DNA from: Acidobacteriaceae bacterium
GTDB lineage: Bacteria; Acidobacteriota; Terriglobia; Terriglobales; Acidobacteriaceae
NCBI GenBank assembly: GCA_003166055.1
Contig: PMWR01000627.1
Coordinates: 4,013-11,825 of the forward strand
Reading direction: 5' to 3'
Length of the DNA: 7,813 bases
This document shows positions 5,832-7,813 of the stretch, piece by piece. The notes below the pieces were generated by a model, which worked only from the letters and a program-made list of their open reading frames with translations, ran no database searches and had not been told where the DNA came from. Numbering within the stretch: the stretch's first letter is position 1; every line of letters starts with the position of its first letter. The position numbers and the translations under genes were made by a program.

Positions 5832-5861
5832 GGCCCTGGCTGCGAAAAACTGGCCTGGGCC
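5832..5861 (+). terminator. Hairpin after the HU-type gene, possible intrinsic terminator
   Basis: GGCCCTGGCT (5832-5841) pairs with GGCCTGGGCC (5852-5861) around a 10-nt loop, with one T-T mismatch and one G-T wobble. It is followed by GTTTATAGTT, which is only moderately T-rich. It lies 31 nt after the stop of the HU-type gene and 17 nt before the next start, so it would separate the two transcripts if it works. Confidence 0.4.
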
Positions 5862-5864
5862 GTT

Positions 5865-5870
5865 TATAGT
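5865..5870 (+). promoter_or_regulatory. Possible -10 box for the GT39-type gene
   Basis: TATAGT lies 8 nt before the ATG at 5879, immediately after the hairpin. If used, the transcript would start almost at the start codon, which fits the absence of a ribosome site there (leaderless message). No convincing -35 hexamer is present 16-18 nt upstream, so this is weak. Confidence 0.25.
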
Positions 5871-5878
5871 TCCAGTGA

Positions 5879-7300
5879 ATGAGCCTTTCTCCGTCACGGA
5901 AGCGCTGGATTCTGTTCGTCTCCGCAGGCGTACTGCTGCGGCTGATCTTCATCGTCTTCCCGCGCCCCCAGGACGATGACTCCGGCGTCTACCTCGAGCT
6001 CGGCCACAACCTCCTCCATCGCGGCATCTACGGCATCGCGGACGGGGACGACCTCACCCCCAGCCTCTTTCGCCTCCCCGGCTATCCCATCTTTCTCGCC
6101 ACCATTGAGCTGCTCTTCGCCAAAATCTGGCCCGCCGCATGGTTGAATGCAGTTCTCGTCATCCAGGCCATCGCCGACCTGATCGGCGGCCTGCTCCTGG
6201 CCTCCTTCGCCCGGCGGTTCCTTTCCCCGCGAGCCGCCGAGGTCGCTCTCGCTCTGGCTATGCTTTGCCCATTCACCGCGGTCGAAACCGGCATTGCAAT
6301 GACCGAGAGCCTCTCCATCTTCGCCGTCTCGCTGGGAATCTATGCGGCCGGCCGCGCTCTTGCCGCCGCCGAGGCGGGCAGCCGCGACCTCTGGGCACTT
6401 GTACTCGCCGGTTGCGCCTCAGCCCTGGCCATGATCATCCGCCCTGACGGCGCGCTCCTGCCCGCCGCCCTCGGCCTGGGCCTCATGGGATACACCATCC
6501 GCAACTTCGTCCGGAAGCGGCAGCCCCTGACCTGGCCGGCCCTCCGAATCCAAATCGCCTCCGCCCTGCTCTTTTGCGTAGTCTCCATCGCCCCGCTCGT
6601 CCCCTGGACCGTCCGCAACTGGACCGATTTTCATCTCTTTCAGCCGCTCGCTCCCCGCCACGTCAACGATCCCGGCGAACGCGTCAACTACGGTTTCTAT
6701 CGCTGGATGCGTACTTGGTCCACGGAGTTCCTCTCCACCGCCAACATCTTCTGGAAAGTCGGCTCCGAGACCATCGATATCGACGACATCCCCGCGCGCG
6801 CCTTCGACTCGCCCAAGCAGCGCGAACAGACCCGCCTGCTCCTCGATGAATACAACCAGACAAAAGGCATCTCGCCCGAGCTAGACGCCCGCTTTGCCGC
6901 CCTGGCCGCTGAACGCATCCATTCTCATCCGTTCCGTTACTGCGTTACGGTTCCACTGATGCGCGTGGCCGATATGCTGCTGCGCCCCAGAACCGAGGCG
7001 TTTTATCTGGATATTTACTGGTGGAGCTGGAGCGACCGCCCCGTTCAGACCGCGCTCTCCTCGCTCCTGGGCCTGATCAACCTGGGATACGTGGCCCTGG
7101 CCGCCTGGGGATTCCTGCGCGGACGCGTCCCCTGGGCATGGATGGTGGGCGCCTACCTGGTCATGCGCTTCCTGCTGCTCGGCACCATGGAAAACGCCGA
7201 GCCCCGCTACACGCTCCAATGCTTCCCGATCCTGATTGTCGCCGCCGCAGCAGCAATCGCACCCCGGCTGAAGGCGGGTGATCGACCGGCAGGCGACTAG
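5879..7300 (+). CDS. Multi-span membrane glycosyltransferase, GT39/ArnT/PMT type
   Basis: The 473-residue product looks like an integral inner-membrane glycosyltransferase of the GT-C fold that takes sugars from polyprenyl-phosphate donors and transfers them outside the cytoplasm. After a first span (about residues 10-28) comes a loop with the acidic run PQDDDSGVYLE (30-40); an acidic pair at this site is the usual catalytic feature. It continues with LLHRGIYG and FRLPGYPIFLA (64-74), a pattern common in the family. Further hydrophobic spans lie at about 89-110, 121-160, 172-206, 224-244, 391-412, 418-436 and 447-461. A soluble extracytoplasmic stretch falls at about 245-390, and the motif ENAEPRYTL (439-446 and on) lies before the last span. 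Acceptor and sugar are unknown. The ATG at 5879 has no clear ribosome site. It converges with the TPR gene. The gene uses C-ending codons strongly. Confidence 0.85.
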   Translation: MSLSPSRKRWILFVSAGVLLRLIFIVFPRPQDDDSGVYLELGHNLLHRGIYGIADGDDLTPSLFRLPGYPIFLATIELLFAKIWPAAWLNAVLVIQAIADLIGGLLLASFARRFLSPRAAEVALALAMLCPFTAVETGIAMTESLSIFAVSLGIYAAGRALAAAEAGSRDLWALVLAGCASALAMIIRPDGALLPAALGLGLMGYTIRNFVRKRQPLTWPALRIQIASALLFCVVSIAPLVPWTVRNWTDFHLFQPLAPRHVNDPGERVNYGFYRWMRTWSTEFLSTANIFWKVGSETIDIDDIPARAFDSPKQREQTRLLLDEYNQTKGISPELDARFAALAAERIHSHPFRYCVTVPLMRVADMLLRPRTEAFYLDIYWWSWSDRPVQTALSSLLGLINLGYVALAAWGFLRGRVPWAWMVGAYLVMRFLLLGTMENAEPRYTLQCFPILIVAAAAAIAPRLKAGDRPAGD

Positions 7301-7388
7301 GCAAGCTCCCAGTGCCCCCCATTGCCGGAATCACAACGCGGTCCGGAGGGGCAGGCTCAGATTGGCTAGAGACGATGAGGCGCCACGT

Positions 7389-7813
7389 CTAATGTCGCTT
7401 TGGCGGTCGTGCTGGCGGCGCTGAGTCGGCTTGGGCCGCTGACGAGGCCTTTGCTTCCCACAAAATGATGTTGTCCTTTGCGGCGCGGGCATCTGGCGCA
7501 TTGGGGAGGAGGATTATGTAACGTTTCATGCAATCTGCGGCGTCAAGGTAGTCGTTGAGTTCCGCATATACCAGCGCGACGTTGTACCAACCCTGCGCCC
7601 AGGTCGGATCAGAGGCGACTCCCGCCTCGTAATGGGTTGCAGCGCCACTCAAGTCCCTGCTCTTCAAAGCATCCTCGGCCAGCAGGCGATCCTTGTAAAC
7701 TTCCTCGGAAACCTCCGGCTTGGTGGCAAGGGCTCGCCACGCATCCGCCTTCTGTTGAAAATTCGCAGACTCCTCTGCCGGACTCGCCGACCACGGAAGC
7801 ATATGTCCGTGCA
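7389..7813 (-). CDS. C-terminal part of a TPR-repeat protein, cut by the window edge
   Basis: The frame runs from a TAA/TAG-class stop at 7389 to the right window edge with no stop, so an ATG at 7802 is probably internal and the gene starts outside. About 140 residues are visible. A pair of tetratricopeptide units is clear: LLAEDALKSRDLSGAATHYE with GVASDPTWAQGWYNVAL, then YAELNDYLDAADCMKRYIIL with LPNAPDARAAKDNIILWEAK. The ending, with DAPDA-like and ILWE segments, resembles a family common in Acidobacteria, recalled from memory, whose members are usually longer and exported. The tail is Ala/Pro-rich with a basic end (PPARPPKRH). TPR units mediate protein binding; the partner is unknown. Confidence 0.82.
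   Translation of the reverse strand, partial: HGHMLPWSASPAEESANFQQKADAWRALATKPEVSEEVYKDRLLAEDALKSRDLSGAATHYEAGVASDPTWAQGWYNVALVYAELNDYLDAADCMKRYIILLPNAPDARAAKDNIILWEAKASSAAQADSAPPARPPKRH

Noticed and set aside
7312..7353. Inverted TGCCCC/GGGGCA between the two convergent genes at the right
   Set aside because: The stem is only 6 bp with a 29-nt interior and no T-run on either strand, too weak to call a terminator.

Overview
The window looks like a chromosomal segment of a high-GC Gram-negative bacterium, most likely an acidobacterium (Acidobacteriota, possibly Bryobacterales/Solibacter-like). I base this on family resemblance recalled from memory: the HU-type protein, the C-terminal TPR protein, the short hypothetical proteins and the large lipoprotein with a HEAT-like helical region all have the look of acidobacterial families. 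No database search was possible.

Left part (1-4386), accessory in character. A minus-strand gene for an exported protein runs off the left edge (start at 130). A 448-bp gap follows, holding an inverted pair of a 23-bp repeat and a strong hairpin. Next is a large minus-strand gene (579-2873) for a predicted lipoprotein with an N-terminal beta-type domain and a long alpha-helical, HEAT-like body. A divergent gap (2874-3157) carries a second inverted pair of the same repeat. Two small hypothetical genes then face each other (3158-3355 plus, 3407-3796 minus). Upstream of the second lies a 71-codon frame broken by one amber stop, which contains a fifth copy of the repeat. The stretch 4002-4386 has no convincing gene. 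It holds a 16-bp palindrome and a C-tract/A-rich repeat block.

Right part (4387-7813), more conventional. A minus-strand pair encodes a family 2 glycosyltransferase of the polyprenyl-phosphate sugar synthase type (4486-5256) and, 6 nt after it, a 30-residue single-span membrane protein (4387-4479). An HU/IHF-family DNA-binding protein (5504-5800) is transcribed divergently. It is followed by a hairpin and then by a multi-span membrane glycosyltransferase of the GT39/ArnT/PMT type (5879-7300). The GT2 product would load a sugar onto a lipid carrier, and GT39-type enzymes use such lipid-linked sugars, so these genes plausibly serve one extracytoplasmic glycosylation pathway although HU sits between them. 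Facing the GT39 gene at the right edge is the 3' part of a minus-strand TPR-protein gene.

No tRNA, rRNA, CRISPR array, transposase, integrase or recognised defence system is visible. The most unusual signal is the five-copy dispersed 23-bp motif whose differences fall preferentially on every third base, as if it were once translated.
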